Assembly (NCBI GenBank): GCA_041395845.1
Contig: JAWKZS010000002.1
Span: forward strand, 62,001-126,000
Direction: 5' to 3'
Source of the DNA: Ch67 sp041395845
GTDB lineage: Bacteria; Pseudomonadota; Gammaproteobacteria; Pseudomonadales; Ketobacteraceae
DNA: 64,000 bases
This document shows positions 38,738 to 48,479 of the stretch, in pieces (position 1 is the first letter of the stretch; each line of letters starts with the position of its first letter). A program made the position numbers and the translations under genes. The notes beneath the pieces are model-generated. The model did no database searches. It was given only the letters and a program-made list of their open reading frames with translations, and had not been told where the DNA came from.

Positions 38738-39526
38738 TCACGCCTGGGCGCGGGTGAACAGATCGAAAAAATTCGCAGTTGTCTGCTGCGCCACGGTATC
38801 CAGGTCGACCCCTTTCAACTCCGCCACTTTCTGCGCCACTTCCACCACAAATTTCGGCTCATTGGGTTTACCGCGGAACGGCACCGGCGCCAGCCAGGGC
38901 GCATCGGTTTCCACCAGCAGACGATCCAGCGGCAACGCCTGCACCACCGCCCGCAATTCGTCAGCATTACGGAAGGTGACAATGCCGGAAATGGAAATCA
39001 GAAAACCCAGATCGATGGCGCGCTTTGCCATGTCCAGATCCTCGGTGAAACAGTGCATCACGCCCCGCACCTTGCCTTCACCGACATCACGCAGATAAGC
39101 CAGTGTATCCTCACGGGCACCGCGGGTGTGAATCACCAGGGGCAGATCGGTTTCCCGCGCCGCCTGGATATGGGTCACGAAACGATCCTTCTGCCACTGA
39201 AGATCACCATCACCGTAGAAATAATCCAGCCCCGTTTCGCCGATGGCAATCACCCTCGGATGACTGGCGGTGCTGACCAGTTCGTCCAGGGTCGGTTCAC
39301 GGCTTTCCCGGTACAGCGGATGCACACCGACCGTGGCATAGACGCGTTCATGGGCGTCCGCCAGCGCCAGCACCGTATGGATGTTCTCCATATCAATGCC
39401 AATGCACACGATATGACTGATGGAACGGGAAAACGCCGCCTGCAGGGCAGCGTCCAGATTGCCGTCATAGGCGGCCAGATCAAGTTTATCCAGGTGACAG
39501 TGGGAATCGACAAGCATCGCGGTCAT
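38738..39526 (-). CDS. TatD family hydrolase (metal-dependent deoxyribonuclease)
   Basis: 262 residues. The metal-binding HCH motif is in VDSHCHLDKLD, with later GETGLDYFY, HTRGA, HCFTED and a C-terminal ETDAPWLAP, all as in TatD/YcfH nucleases. YcfH-type proteins sit after holB/pilZ in the fab-tmk-holB operon, as here, so this is likely the YcfH member. The start could also be the ATG at 39517. Confidence 0.95.
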   Translation of the reverse strand: MTAMLVDSHCHLDKLDLAAYDGNLDAALQAAFSRSISHIVCIGIDMENIHTVLALADAHERVYATVGVHPLYRESREPTLDELVSTASHPRVIAIGETGLDYFYGDGDLQWQKDRFVTHIQAARETDLPLVIHTRGAREDTLAYLRDVGEGKVRGVMHCFTEDLDMAKRAIDLGFLISISGIVTFRNADELRAVVQALPLDRLLVETDAPWLAPVPFRGKPNEPKFVVEVAQKVAELKGVDLDTVAQQTTANFFDLFTRAQA

Positions 39527-39629
39527 GGGAATCTACTGCTAATAGCCATTCATCAGAATGGCGGCAGTGTACCGCGAACGGCGGGGGGATTCTAACGGGT
39601 TACCGTTTTGGATAAGGCGAACATTCCGC

Positions 39630-39977
39630 TCACATGGTGTGGGTCGGACGATCCGACTGCAGCGCTCCAGCCAGATAGGTTTCGATCTTCTTGCGAGCGG
39701 TATCGTCCTGGTCATTGAACTGGACACCAATACCGGCAGCCCGGTTGCCCTGAGCGCCCTTGGGGGTAATCCAGACAATTTTGCCGGCCACCGGAATCTT
39801 TTCCGGCTCTTCCATCAGGTTCAGCAGCAGAAACACCTCTTCCCCCAGCTTGTACTGCTTGTTGGTGGGAATGAACAGGCCCCCGTTTTTCACAAACGGC
39901 ATGTAGGCAGCATACAGAACTGCCTTGTCCTTGATGGTGAGGGAAAGAATACCGCTACGGGAACCGCCAATGGCCAT
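39630..39977 (-). CDS. PilZ domain protein (type IV pilus assembly PilZ-like)
   Basis: 115 residues from the ATG at 39977; a longer TTG start at 40043 would add an unsupported leader. GILSLTIKDKAVLYAAYMPF, GGLFIPTNK, and KIVWITPKGAQGNRAAGIGVQF match the founding Pseudomonas-type PilZ, which lacks the c-di-GMP-binding RxxxR and instead works with the pilus ATPase PilB/FimX. It lies between holB and tatD as in Pseudomonas. Confidence 0.93.
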   Translation of the reverse strand: MAIGGSRSGILSLTIKDKAVLYAAYMPFVKNGGLFIPTNKQYKLGEEVFLLLNLMEEPEKIPVAGKIVWITPKGAQGNRAAGIGVQFNDQDDTARKKIETYLAGALQSDRPTHTM

Positions 39978-40053
39978 AATGCGTCCGATCGTTACCTGAC
40001 TGGAATTAGGTTTATTGCTGAGTGTAGCAGCCTGAACGCTCAACGCCAGCGTT

Positions 40054-41058
40054 TCAGGCCCGGACTTGTGACCATTTCAGCAGGATTTCTTCCAGCAATA
40101 ACTGAGGGTTAGGATTACCGGACCCGCGCAGCATCCGCATCACCTGCTGCAGATGCAGGTAACTGGCATGGAGTCGGTCTGCATTGACCATACGCTGAAC
40201 CGCCATAAAATCCTGCAGCAGATCCTGGTTCACCACCTGCGCCGGCACGCCTGCCACCACCTTCATCAGATCGATCTGCCAGGCCAGCAGCCAGCCCACC
40301 AGTTCCTGCAAGGGGAAACCTTGCCAGCCCTCTGCCGTCCGTACCGGATCGCGCTTGCCGGCCAGCACACCCAGCCAGTGCTGCACCACAGTCGCCCGCT
40401 CACCCAGCCAGTCGCTCTGCATCAGGCCCAGGGCCGCCACCGGCGCACCGCCGGCCACATTGAGCAAACGCCCGGCCTTGCCAGCATCGTCGCCCAGACA
40501 GCCCTGCAGCCAGTTCAGCGCCTCATCCCGGGGCGGCAGTGGGAATTCCATCACCTGACAGCGGCTGCGAATCGTCGGCAACACACCGGACACCTGATGG
40601 GACACCAGAATCAGCAGGGTCTTGGCGCCGGGTTCTTCGAGTGATTTCAGTAACGCGTTCGATGCGTTGACGTTCATGGCTTCGGCAGGGCTGATCACCG
40701 CCACCCGGTAGCCGGAATACTGCGACGTGCGGGACACGAACTCCACCACGCTGCGCACCTGATCCACCTTGATGGCCTTGCCGGCGTCCTCCGGCTCCAT
40801 CAGCAGCAGATCGGGGTGAGACCCGGCCTTGATCAGCAGACAGGGTTTGCAGCGTCCACAGGCGGCCTGCGCCACCGGTTTGTCGCACAGCAGCATCTGG
40901 GCCAGCGCCACCGCAAAATGGGCCTTGCCGGTGCCGGGGGCACCCCGCAACATCAGCGCATGGGGCAGATTTCCCCGCTCGATGCGCGCCTGCAGATCCA
41001 GCCACTGCTTTTGCTGCCAGGGATAAGGGGTCAGGATCTGATTGATCTCGGCCAGCAT
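40054..41058 (-). CDS. holB: DNA polymerase III delta' subunit
   Basis: 334 residues. AAA+ clamp-loader fold: degenerate P-loop GAPGTGKAHFAVALA, a zinc module (CGRCKPC), DQVRSVVEF, and SNALLKSLEEPG. It partners with DnaX and HolA in loading the sliding clamp. It starts 2 bp after the tmk stop and is part of the fab-mltG-tmk operon. Confidence 0.95.
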   Translation of the reverse strand: MLAEINQILTPYPWQQKQWLDLQARIERGNLPHALMLRGAPGTGKAHFAVALAQMLLCDKPVAQAACGRCKPCLLIKAGSHPDLLLMEPEDAGKAIKVDQVRSVVEFVSRTSQYSGYRVAVISPAEAMNVNASNALLKSLEEPGAKTLLILVSHQVSGVLPTIRSRCQVMEFPLPPRDEALNWLQGCLGDDAGKAGRLLNVAGGAPVAALGLMQSDWLGERATVVQHWLGVLAGKRDPVRTAEGWQGFPLQELVGWLLAWQIDLMKVVAGVPAQVVNQDLLQDFMAVQRMVNADRLHASYLHLQQVMRMLRGSGNPNPQLLLEEILLKWSQVRA

Positions 41059-41060
41059 GA

Positions 41061-41699
41061 TCAGAAACAGCCTTTGAGCAATTGATGGAGTTGCGCAGCA
41101 AGATCGGCCTGCACTGCCTCGAGCGGCTGGCTGGCATCGATCACCGCATAATTGGCAAAGCGCCGTGCCCGCTCCAGATAGCCGCTGCGCACCCGTTCGA
41201 AGAACGCCAGATCTTCCTGCTCGAAGCGATCCAGCTCACCACGGCCCCGCGCCCGCGCCAGTCCTTCCTGCACCGGAATATCCAGCAGCAGTACCACATC
41301 CGGACGCAATTCCTGTTGCACCAGCTGTTCCAGCGTGGCAATTGCCTGCACATCCATCTGACGTCCCGCGCCCTGGTAGGCGTAGGTCGCATCAGTAAAG
41401 CGGTCACACAGCACCCAGGTGCCCTGCTCGAGCGCCGGCACGATCACCTGCGCCAGATGCTGGGCCCGTGCAGCAAACACCATCAGCAATTCCGCCAGCT
41501 CGTTGACCTGTTCGTCCCGCGGCTGCAGCAACAGCGCGCGCAGCTGTTCCGCCAGCGGCGTGCCACCCGGTTCGCGGGTCGCAATATAGGGAATCTGCTG
41601 CTGTTCCAGCCAGGAACGGATGAAGGCAATATTGGTGGTCTTGCCGACCCCTTCAGTGCCTTCCACTGTAATGAATTTGCCCCGTGAAACCCGGTTCAT
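41061..41699 (-). CDS. tmk: Thymidylate kinase
   Basis: 212 residues. P-loop GTEGVGKTT at about 13-21 (the family's GxxGxGKT), DRF motif CDRFTDATYAYQGAGR, and the LID arginines. Makes dTDP from dTMP. The gene lies 39 bp after mltG and 2 bp before holB. Confidence 0.97.
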   Translation of the reverse strand: MNRVSRGKFITVEGTEGVGKTTNIAFIRSWLEQQQIPYIATREPGGTPLAEQLRALLLQPRDEQVNELAELLMVFAARAQHLAQVIVPALEQGTWVLCDRFTDATYAYQGAGRQMDVQAIATLEQLVQQELRPDVVLLLDIPVQEGLARARGRGELDRFEQEDLAFFERVRSGYLERARRFANYAVIDASQPLEAVQADLAAQLHQLLKGCF

Positions 41700-41738
41700 G
41701 TTGCCTCTGTCATTCTGCCGTGTCTTGACGGGCCGGCG

Positions 41739-42767
41739 TTACTGCGGGGACGAGCGGTAATCCTTCCGCCGCTTGAGCTGATACTGCCGGACCGCAGCCT
41801 CATGGTCGGCAAGTGTAACGGAAAACTGGTGGCTACCGTCCCCCCGGGCAACAAAATACAGCGCCTTGGTGGGCGCCGGATGCAGCGCTGCGTTGATCGC
41901 CGCAAGCCCCGGATTGGCAATCGGTGTCGGCGGCAAACCGTCGATGCGGTAGGTGTTGTAAGGCGTGTACTCATTCAGGTGACGCTTCTTCAGATTGCCC
42001 TGATAGCGTTCACCCAAACCATAAATCACCGTAGGGTCAGTCTGCAGGCGCATGCCCAGTCTCAGACGGTTGACGAATACCCCGGCAATCTCGCCGCGCT
42101 CCGAGGGCACACCGGTTTCCTTCTCGACGATGGACGCCATGATCAGCGCTTCATAAGGTGTCTTGTAGGGCAGGTCTTCCGCGCGGGCATCCCACTCCGA
42201 CTGCAACTGCTGCTGCATGCGCTGGTAGGCGCGTTTCAGAATGGAAACGTCGGTATCGCCGCGCTGGAACGTATAGGTATCGGGAAAGAACAAACCCTCG
42301 GGATGGCGAATGTCACTGCCCCACTCTGCCAGCAGATCAGCGATATTCAGATCATCCATCGTGAAGACAAGTTTGTCGGTACGGCGCAGAGTCTCGATAA
42401 AACTGGCGAACGTCTGTCCATCCACCAGGGTGACATTGTATTGCAACACCGCGCCACTCTGCAGATTGGCGTACAGCTCCGCCGGTGTCATGCCAGGAAC
42501 CAGCGCATAATCCCCCGCCTTGATCTGGCCCTTGCCCGGATGCAGGCGCGCATACAGCCGGAACAAACGGGCACTGTCCAGAACACCGGTGCGCTCCAGA
42601 TCAGCCGACAATTGATAGAGGGTAGAACCGCTGGGAACCGCGAGCGCATCTTCCTGCTGAATGGCCAGCGGGCGTGAACTCCAGACATTAAGATAAATAT
42701 TTGCCGCCAGCAGCACGGCCGATGCCGATAACACCAGCACAAGCAGGACAAGAAAAAATCGCTTCAT
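41739..42767 (-). CDS. mltG: Endolytic murein transglycosylase MltG
   Basis: 342 residues. An N-terminal membrane helix (about 3-24), a LysM-like fold (VPSGSTLYQLSADLERTGVL), and the YceG domain with catalytic Glu in ASIVEKETGVPSERGEIAGVFVNRL and the TDPTVIYGL motif. It terminates growing glycan strands in the periplasm. Its start codon overlaps the pabC stop by one base. Confidence 0.96.
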   Translation of the reverse strand: MKRFFLVLLVLVLSASAVLLAANIYLNVWSSRPLAIQQEDALAVPSGSTLYQLSADLERTGVLDSARLFRLYARLHPGKGQIKAGDYALVPGMTPAELYANLQSGAVLQYNVTLVDGQTFASFIETLRRTDKLVFTMDDLNIADLLAEWGSDIRHPEGLFFPDTYTFQRGDTDVSILKRAYQRMQQQLQSEWDARAEDLPYKTPYEALIMASIVEKETGVPSERGEIAGVFVNRLRLGMRLQTDPTVIYGLGERYQGNLKKRHLNEYTPYNTYRIDGLPPTPIANPGLAAINAALHPAPTKALYFVARGDGSHQFSVTLADHEAAVRQYQLKRRKDYRSSPQ

Positions 42768-43600
42768 CAGAACCAGTGAGCCCGAATTAACTGTTGTGCC
42801 AGACGACTGACCGGACCCGGGGTCCAGTGCTGGTCTTCAAAGTGGGCCACCGGCCACACACCGAACACACTGTTGCAAAAAAAACGTTCAGCAGCAACCC
42901 GAAAAGCATCCACTGTGATCCGGGTCTCGATCACCTCCAGACCCTGCCCGCGCAGCTGTTCCATCAGCCAGCGCCGCAAGGTGCCGGCTACACCGCACTG
43001 ATCCAGCTGTGGCGTCAGGACACGGCCCTGCTCCACAATAAACACATTGCTCATAACCCCTTCCACCAGGTTGCCATGCACATCCTGCATCAGGCCTTCC
43101 TGAAACTGCTCCGACCCTTCCCACTCCGCCCGCGCCACTACCTGTTCCAGACGATTCAGATGCTTGATGCCGGCCAGCGACGGATTGCAGCCCAGACGGG
43201 TCTGACAGGAAAAGACCCGGATTCCGCGTTCGAACCAAGCCTCCGGATAATCAGGCAATGGAAAATGCTGCAGGATGCACCGCGGCTCCGTCGCCCCGGC
43301 AGGAGCGTAACCACGCCCCCCGCTGCCACGCGTGACAATCAGCTTCACGACACCTGTATGCCGAGTTCCGGGGAACGACAACAATTCGCGGCGAACGGTA
43401 TCCAGCGACAACGGGATCGCCAGCCGCTGCAAACCGAGCTGAAGGCGATCCAGGTGATAGTCGAGCAAGACCGGCCCGGCAGGGGTAATACGGATGGTTT
43501 CAAACAGGCCGTCGCCATAGGCAAGGCCACGATCAGAAACGGGCAACCCGGTTGCAGGCTGCCCGTTGATCCAGACAGGAAGATCCGGCGTTTCAGACAC
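42767..43600 (-). CDS. pabC: Aminodeoxychorismate lyase
   Basis: 277 residues, class IV PLP aminotransferase fold. Conserved RGLAYGDGLFETIRI, PLP Lys in SLAGIKHLNRLEQVVA, and GNLVEGVMSNVFIV. It forms p-aminobenzoate for folate. The start overlaps the fabF stop by 8 bp, the usual fabF-pabC-mltG arrangement. Confidence 0.95.
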   Translation of the reverse strand: MSETPDLPVWINGQPATGLPVSDRGLAYGDGLFETIRITPAGPVLLDYHLDRLQLGLQRLAIPLSLDTVRRELLSFPGTRHTGVVKLIVTRGSGGRGYAPAGATEPRCILQHFPLPDYPEAWFERGIRVFSCQTRLGCNPSLAGIKHLNRLEQVVARAEWEGSEQFQEGLMQDVHGNLVEGVMSNVFIVEQGRVLTPQLDQCGVAGTLRRWLMEQLRGQGLEVIETRITVDAFRVAAERFFCNSVFGVWPVAHFEDQHWTPGPVSRLAQQLIRAHWF

Positions 43601-44837
43601 GCTTGAAGATCAGTGTGCCATTGGTGCCACCAAAGCCGAAGGAATTCGACATGGCGATATCGATCTTGCGCTGCTTCGCCACGTGAGGCACGTAATCGAG
43701 GTCGCACTCGTCTTCAGGGTTATCCAGGTTGATCGTCGGCGGCGCCACCTGATCCTGCATCGCCATCAGACTGAACACTGCCTCAACACCGCCAGCAGCC
43801 CCCAACAGATGCCCTACCATGGACTTGGTGGAACTCACGGACACCGAATAGGCCGAAGAACCGAATACCGATTTGATCGCGCGGGTTTCTGCGACATCAC
43901 CGGCCGGCGTGGACGTACCATGAGCGTTGACGTAGTCCACCTGCTCCGGCGCGATACCCGCATCACGCAAGGCAGCACGCATGGAATCCGCCGCGCCGCG
44001 GCCATCTTCCGGAGGCGCCGTAATATGGTGTGCATCACCGCTTGCACCAAATCCAATCACTTCACCGTAGATTTTTGCACCACGTTTTACCGCGTGCTCA
44101 TACTCCTCCAGCACCAGCACACCGGCACCATCCGCCAGCACAAAACCGTCGCGGTCCTTGTCCCAGGGACGGCTGGCCGCCTGCGGATCATCATTGCGGG
44201 TCGACAGCGCCCGCGCTGCAATAAATCCGGCCATACCCAGCGGTGACGAGCCACACTCGCCGCCACCCGCTACCATCACATCCGCGTCGCCATACTTGAT
44301 GACCCGGGCAGCATAACCGATGCAATGCGTCGCCGTGGTGCACGCGGTCGTAATGGCCCAGTTCGGACCCTGCAATCCGAACATGATGGAAAGGTTGCCG
44401 GCAATCATATTGATGATGGAACCCGGCACCAGAAAAGGGCTCACCTTGCGCGGGCCACCCGCGATGAACTGATCGTGGTTTTTCTCGATGGTACCGATAC
44501 CACCAATGCCGGATCCAACTGCAACACCGATACGCTGGCGGTTGCCATCGTTGATATCCAGGCCACTATCGCGAATCGCCTGAATGCCGGCTATCAGACC
44601 ATACTGAATAAAGGGATCGATCTTGCGCGCTTCTTTGGCAGAAATGTATTCGGTCACATCCAGGTTGCGGATAAGCCCCGCAAACCGCGTAGCGAAATTG
44701 GACACATCGTAGGTATCAATCATGCTGATCCCACTCTTGCCTTCCACCAATCCCTTCCAGGTGTCCGATACGGTATTCCCAAGCGGGGTAACGGCTCCCA
44801 TACCGGTAACAACGACTCTGCGACCTGACACGCTCAT
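43593..44837 (-). CDS. fabF: 3-oxoacyl-ACP synthase II
   Basis: About 414 residues from the ATG at 44837 with GGAGGA immediately before; a pair of upstream ATGs at 44852/44849 has no ribosome site. Catalytic Cys in TTACTTATH and His in NAHGTSTPAGD and SMVGHLLGAAG. It elongates acyl-ACP, including temperature-responsive unsaturated chains. Downstream of acpP but with its own promoter region after a terminator. Confidence 0.97.
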   Translation of the reverse strand: MSVSGRRVVVTGMGAVTPLGNTVSDTWKGLVEGKSGISMIDTYDVSNFATRFAGLIRNLDVTEYISAKEARKIDPFIQYGLIAGIQAIRDSGLDINDGNRQRIGVAVGSGIGGIGTIEKNHDQFIAGGPRKVSPFLVPGSIINMIAGNLSIMFGLQGPNWAITTACTTATHCIGYAARVIKYGDADVMVAGGGECGSSPLGMAGFIAARALSTRNDDPQAASRPWDKDRDGFVLADGAGVLVLEEYEHAVKRGAKIYGEVIGFGASGDAHHITAPPEDGRGAADSMRAALRDAGIAPEQVDYVNAHGTSTPAGDVAETRAIKSVFGSSAYSVSVSSTKSMVGHLLGAAGGVEAVFSLMAMQDQVAPPTINLDNPEDECDLDYVPHVAKQRKIDIAMSNSFGFGGTNGTLIFKRV

Positions 44838-44867
44838 TCCTCCAGACATCATTCGGGCATCAAACTG

Positions 44868-44995
44868 AAAATTAGTTTAACCCTGTTACATTATTGTTAT
44901 ATAGCTGAAATATCTTTCAAAAGGTTTCGCTGCCGAACGGACCGTAGACAGCACCTGAACAATCGACACTATCCGATTGATTAAACTAAGTTTAG
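44868..44995 (-). promoter_or_regulatory. fabF promoter region with AAACT-AGTTT palindromes
   Basis: AT-rich region between the acpP terminator and fabF. TAAACT-A-AGTTTA at 44982-44994 is a perfect inverted repeat; a second pair, AAACT (7-nt gap) AGTTT, lies at 44872-44888 close to the start codon. The repeated half-sites suggest a regulator of fatty-acid elongation, not identified. Confidence 0.45.
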
Positions 44996-45017
44996 CTGTA
45001 TTGCAGGCAACAAAAAA

Positions 45018-45042
45018 GCCGCTGTTTTCAGCGGCTTTTTTG
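45018..45042. terminator. Terminator between acpP and fabF
   Basis: Stem GCCGCTG (45018-45024) / CAGCGGC (45029-45035) flanked by six A on one side and six T on the other, so it works in both directions. It ends the acpP transcript. Confidence 0.85.
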
Positions 45043-45056
45043 GTGAACCCTCAGGA

Positions 45057-45293
45057 TCAGAGGTGCGCCAGGACGTAGTCGATGGCTTCCTGAACCTTGG
45101 TGATCTTCTCGGCTTCTTCGTCAGGAATTTCGGTTTCAAATTCCTCTTCCAGAGCCATCACCAGCTCAACGGTGTCAAGAGAATCAGCCCCCAGGTCTTC
45201 CACGAAAGAAGAGTCATTGGTCACTTCTTCCAGTTTGACGCCAAGCTGCTCAGCAACGATCTTCTTGACGCGCTCTTCGACATTGCTACTCAT
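45057..45293 (-). CDS. acpP: Acyl carrier protein
   Basis: 78 residues, acidic. The phosphopantetheine Ser is in GADSLDTVELVMALEEEF. Carries acyl chains for the Fab enzymes and for lipid A. The gene has its own promoter (45342-45369) and a terminator before fabF, as often seen for the very abundant AcpP. Confidence 0.99.
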   Translation of the reverse strand: MSSNVEERVKKIVAEQLGVKLEEVTNDSSFVEDLGADSLDTVELVMALEEEFETEIPDEEAEKITKVQEAIDYVLAHL

Positions 45294-45341
45294 ACGACTC
45301 TTGTCTCCTGTGATTTTCCCTAAAGCTAGAGGGTTTTATAG

Positions 45342-45369
45342 TTTATAGATAGCGTCGTGCCGGTTGCAA
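45342..45369 (-). promoter_or_regulatory. Sigma-70 promoter for acpP
   Basis: On the minus strand TTGCAA (45369-45364) and TATAAA (45347-45342) are separated by 16 bp, about 50 bp before the acpP ATG. Confidence 0.6.
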
Positions 45370-45456
45370 CAAAGTGGACCTTAGTGAACACGTCATCGAC
45401 AAAATACCGAACGTGCTGTAACGGGCACCCCCGTCGATACAGTGCGGGCAACTATA

Positions 45457-46197
45457 TCACATATACATTCCACCATTAACAGGAATTGTTGCCCCGGTAA
45501 TGTAACCAGATTCTTCACGGGCAAGGAAGGATACCGCGTCTGCAATCTCTTCCGGCTGGCCCAATCGGCCCACCGGAATTTGCGTCAGCATGGTCTGTTT
45601 GTGAGCCTCGGGAAGTTCCTTGGTCATATCAGTATCAATGAAGCCGGGCGCAATCGCGTTGACCGTAATGCCGCGGGAGCCAATTTCGCGGGCCAGCGAG
45701 CGGGTGAAGCCTTCCATACCGGCTTTTGCGGCACTATAGTTGGCCTGACCGGCGTTCCCCATGGCGCCCACTACCGAGCTGATATTGATGATGCGGCCCC
45801 AGCGCGCTTTGGTCATTGCACGCAAACAGGCCTTGCTCATGCGATAGACGGATGTCAGGTTGGTTTCCAGCACCTGATCCCACTCATCATCTTTCATTCG
45901 CAGCATCAGGTTGTCTTTGGTGATGCCGGCATTGTTGACCAGAATCAGCGGCGCACCATAGGCCTCCTGAATCGCCGCCATCACCACCTCGATACTGGCA
46001 GGGTCGGCCACGTTCAGACACATGCCACAGCCTTTGCCACCGGCTTCTTCGATATAGGCCGATATGCGCTTGGCGCCTTCGTCGGTCGTTGCGGTACCCA
46101 CCACGGTTGCCCCCTGCTTCAACAACGACAGCGCGATGGATTTGCCGATTCCGCGGCTCGCACCGGTAACCAGAGCGACTTTGTTTTCTAGTGACAT
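45457..46197 (-). CDS. fabG: 3-oxoacyl-ACP reductase
   Basis: 246 residues. Rossmann TGASRGIGKS, NNAG, catalytic Ser in NISSVVGAMGN, and YSAAK. Reduces 3-ketoacyl-ACP with NADPH. Lies 28 bp after fabD within the fab operon. Confidence 0.98.
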   Translation of the reverse strand: MSLENKVALVTGASRGIGKSIALSLLKQGATVVGTATTDEGAKRISAYIEEAGGKGCGMCLNVADPASIEVVMAAIQEAYGAPLILVNNAGITKDNLMLRMKDDEWDQVLETNLTSVYRMSKACLRAMTKARWGRIINISSVVGAMGNAGQANYSAAKAGMEGFTRSLAREIGSRGITVNAIAPGFIDTDMTKELPEAHKQTMLTQIPVGRLGQPEEIADAVSFLAREESGYITGATIPVNGGMYM

Positions 46198-46225
46198 CCT
46201 GTGTTCCTCTTCTTATTTGTTCTGA

Positions 46226-47164
46226 TCAGGCCAGTGCGCTCAGGGTAGCATCCAGCGATGCCTTATCCTGCACATTGAAAACCTCGAGTTCGCGCACGAT
46301 ACGCTTGTTCATGCCGCTCAGTACTTTGCCCGGGCCGCATTCCACCATGCGGGTAATGCCCTGCTCTGCCATCGTCTTCACGGAATCCACCCACAGCACC
46401 GGACTATATAGCTGGACGATCAACTTCTCGCGAATCTTGCCGGGGTCGAGCTCGATGCGTGCGTCGATATTATTGACGACGGGAATGACAGGATTATTGA
46501 ACTGGATTGCGTTCAGTTTTGCCGCCAACTCTTCACTGGCTGCACGCATCAGATCGCTGTGACAGGGAACGCTGACCGCGAGGGGCATGGCTTTACGGGC
46601 GCCGGCTTTCTTGGCCAGTTCAATGGCGCGATCCACTGCAGTCGAGTGCCCGGCAATGACCACCTGGCCAGGCGCATTGAAATTGACCGCCTGCACTACT
46701 TCACCCTGGGCGGCATCCGCACAAACACTTTTGATAGCGTCGTCTTCCATCCCCAGAATGGCAGCCATTTTGCCCTGACCGCCGGGGCAGGCATCGCGCA
46801 TCAGTTCGCCACGACGCTTCACCAACGCTACACCATCCGCCAGCGTGATCGCGTCGGCGCAGACATAGGCGGTGTATTCTCCCAGGCTATGACCCGCCAT
46901 CAGGGCGGGCCGAATATCGGACGCCTGGCACCAGGCACGCCAGGCAGCAACGCCGGCAATCAGCATGATGGGCTGGGTGATTTCGGTTTGTGCCAGTTCC
47001 TGCTCGGGGCCCTGCTGTGCCAGCGCCCACATGTCGCGACCGAATACGTCGGACGCTTCATCAAAGGTTTGCTTGACGATGGGAAAGGCTTCGTTGAGAT
47101 CGGCCAGCATACCCACCGACTGGGAGCCCTGACCTGGAAAGACAAACGCGATCTGCTTATTCAT
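46226..47164 (-). CDS. fabD: Malonyl-CoA-ACP transacylase
   Basis: 312 residues. FPGQGSQSVGM near the N-terminus, nucleophile Ser in AGHSLGEYTA, Arg/His downstream, and VPCHSDLM. Loads malonyl onto AcpP. Confidence 0.97.
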   Translation of the reverse strand: MNKQIAFVFPGQGSQSVGMLADLNEAFPIVKQTFDEASDVFGRDMWALAQQGPEQELAQTEITQPIMLIAGVAAWRAWCQASDIRPALMAGHSLGEYTAYVCADAITLADGVALVKRRGELMRDACPGGQGKMAAILGMEDDAIKSVCADAAQGEVVQAVNFNAPGQVVIAGHSTAVDRAIELAKKAGARKAMPLAVSVPCHSDLMRAASEELAAKLNAIQFNNPVIPVVNNIDARIELDPGKIREKLIVQLYSPVLWVDSVKTMAEQGITRMVECGPGKVLSGMNKRIVRELEVFNVQDKASLDATLSALA

Positions 47165-47258
47165 GTTTTATCCTTGTGAGATGCAACGACATGGCGACAT
47201 CTTATTCACTCGGGGAATGCCATGCCCGTTTGAAGCGTAACAAAATCTTTTCCGGCTA

Positions 47259-48254
47259 TTACAATTCCTGCTCGATCCGCAGCGCCAACTGTTTTTGTAC
47301 ATATTCAGATGCCAGCAGCACGGCCCGAAGGAATTCGTTCTCGCCGGCGTTGCCATGACTTTTAACTACCACACCCCGCAATCCAATCAGCGCCGCACCG
47401 TTATAGCGGCCAGGATTGAGGCGCGCTTCGACACGGCGCCAGTATGGACGCAGCAACCAGCCGATAAGCCGGCCAATCCAGTCCTGGGCAAAGCTCGCCC
47501 GCACTTCACCAATAATATAGCGAGCCAGCCCTTCCACGGTTTTCAGCGCCACATTGCCAACAAATCCGTCACATACCACCACATCGGCCTTGTCACCAAA
47601 CAGGTCTGAGCCTTCGACAAAACCGATGTAGTTCAGCTGCTCATCAGAGCGAATCAACTCGTGAGCCAGTTTCACCTGGTCATTACCCTTGATGTCTTCG
47701 CTGCCGATATTGAGCAGGGCAATACGAGGATCTGGAATGGATTCCAGTACACGCACTACGGCGCGCCCCATGCGGGCAAACTGATACAGCTGCTCGGAAT
47801 CACAGCCAACATTTGCACCGAGGTCGAGCACGTAGGTGTAACGCCCATCAGAGCGTGGCAATGCAGAGAAAATAGCGGGGCGATCGATACAATCATTGGT
47901 GCGCAGCACATGGCGACTGAGCACCATCAGGGCACCGGTGTTTCCGGCACTGACACAGCCGTCCGCCTGACCATCACGAACGACTTCAAGCATCCTGCGA
48001 ATGGATGCATCTTTCTTGCTGCGCAGTGCCGCTGAGGGCGTTTCCGCCATGCTGACGACATCTTCACAATGAATGATTTCGAGCCGATCAGACAATTGAC
48101 CCGCATCGGAAGGCAAGGCCGCGCGGATATCGGCCTGACGCCCAAACAACAAAACCCGCAAATCCTGCTGCGCTTTGAGCGCCTGCACGACTGCGGGTAC
48201 TGTCACCCGGGGACCGTAATCCCCGCCCATTGCGTCAACCGCAAGGGTTACCAT
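47259..48254 (-). CDS. plsX: Phosphate acyltransferase PlsX
   Basis: 331 residues beginning with TLAVDAMGGDYGPRV and containing SAGNTGALMVLS, DLGANVGCDSEQLYQFA and VVCDGFVGNVALKTVEG, all PlsX signatures. It forms acyl-phosphate from acyl-ACP for phospholipid synthesis. No fabH lies between plsX and fabD, its usual place in many species. Confidence 0.96.
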   Translation of the reverse strand: MVTLAVDAMGGDYGPRVTVPAVVQALKAQQDLRVLLFGRQADIRAALPSDAGQLSDRLEIIHCEDVVSMAETPSAALRSKKDASIRRMLEVVRDGQADGCVSAGNTGALMVLSRHVLRTNDCIDRPAIFSALPRSDGRYTYVLDLGANVGCDSEQLYQFARMGRAVVRVLESIPDPRIALLNIGSEDIKGNDQVKLAHELIRSDEQLNYIGFVEGSDLFGDKADVVVCDGFVGNVALKTVEGLARYIIGEVRASFAQDWIGRLIGWLLRPYWRRVEARLNPGRYNGAALIGLRGVVVKSHGNAGENEFLRAVLLASEYVQKQLALRIEQEL

Positions 48255-48265
48255 AAAGGCAGGTT

Positions 48266-48448
48266 TTATTCGTCGTCTTTACCGGCAACGATCTGACGAC
48301 CGCGGTAGAAACCATCCGGCGTCACGTGATGACGGCGATGAACTTCACCAGTGGTTGCGTCTTCAGACAGCGTGGGCTTGGTCAGTGCATCGTGCGCACG
48401 ACGCATGCCACGCTTGGAACGAGTTTTGCGGTTTTGTTGAACTGCCAT
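48266..48448 (-). CDS. rpmF: 50S ribosomal protein L32
   Basis: 60 residues beginning MAVQQNRKTRSKRGMRR, with the conserved HRRHHVTPDGFYRGRQIV end. No CxxC zinc motif, the usual gammaproteobacterial form. Eleven bases before plsX and 31 after yceD. Confidence 0.97.
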   Translation of the reverse strand: MAVQQNRKTRSKRGMRRAHDALTKPTLSEDATTGEVHRRHHVTPDGFYRGRQIVAGKDDE

Positions 48449-48479
48449 GGTTTGCTCCTGACTACCGTATCAATTCGTA

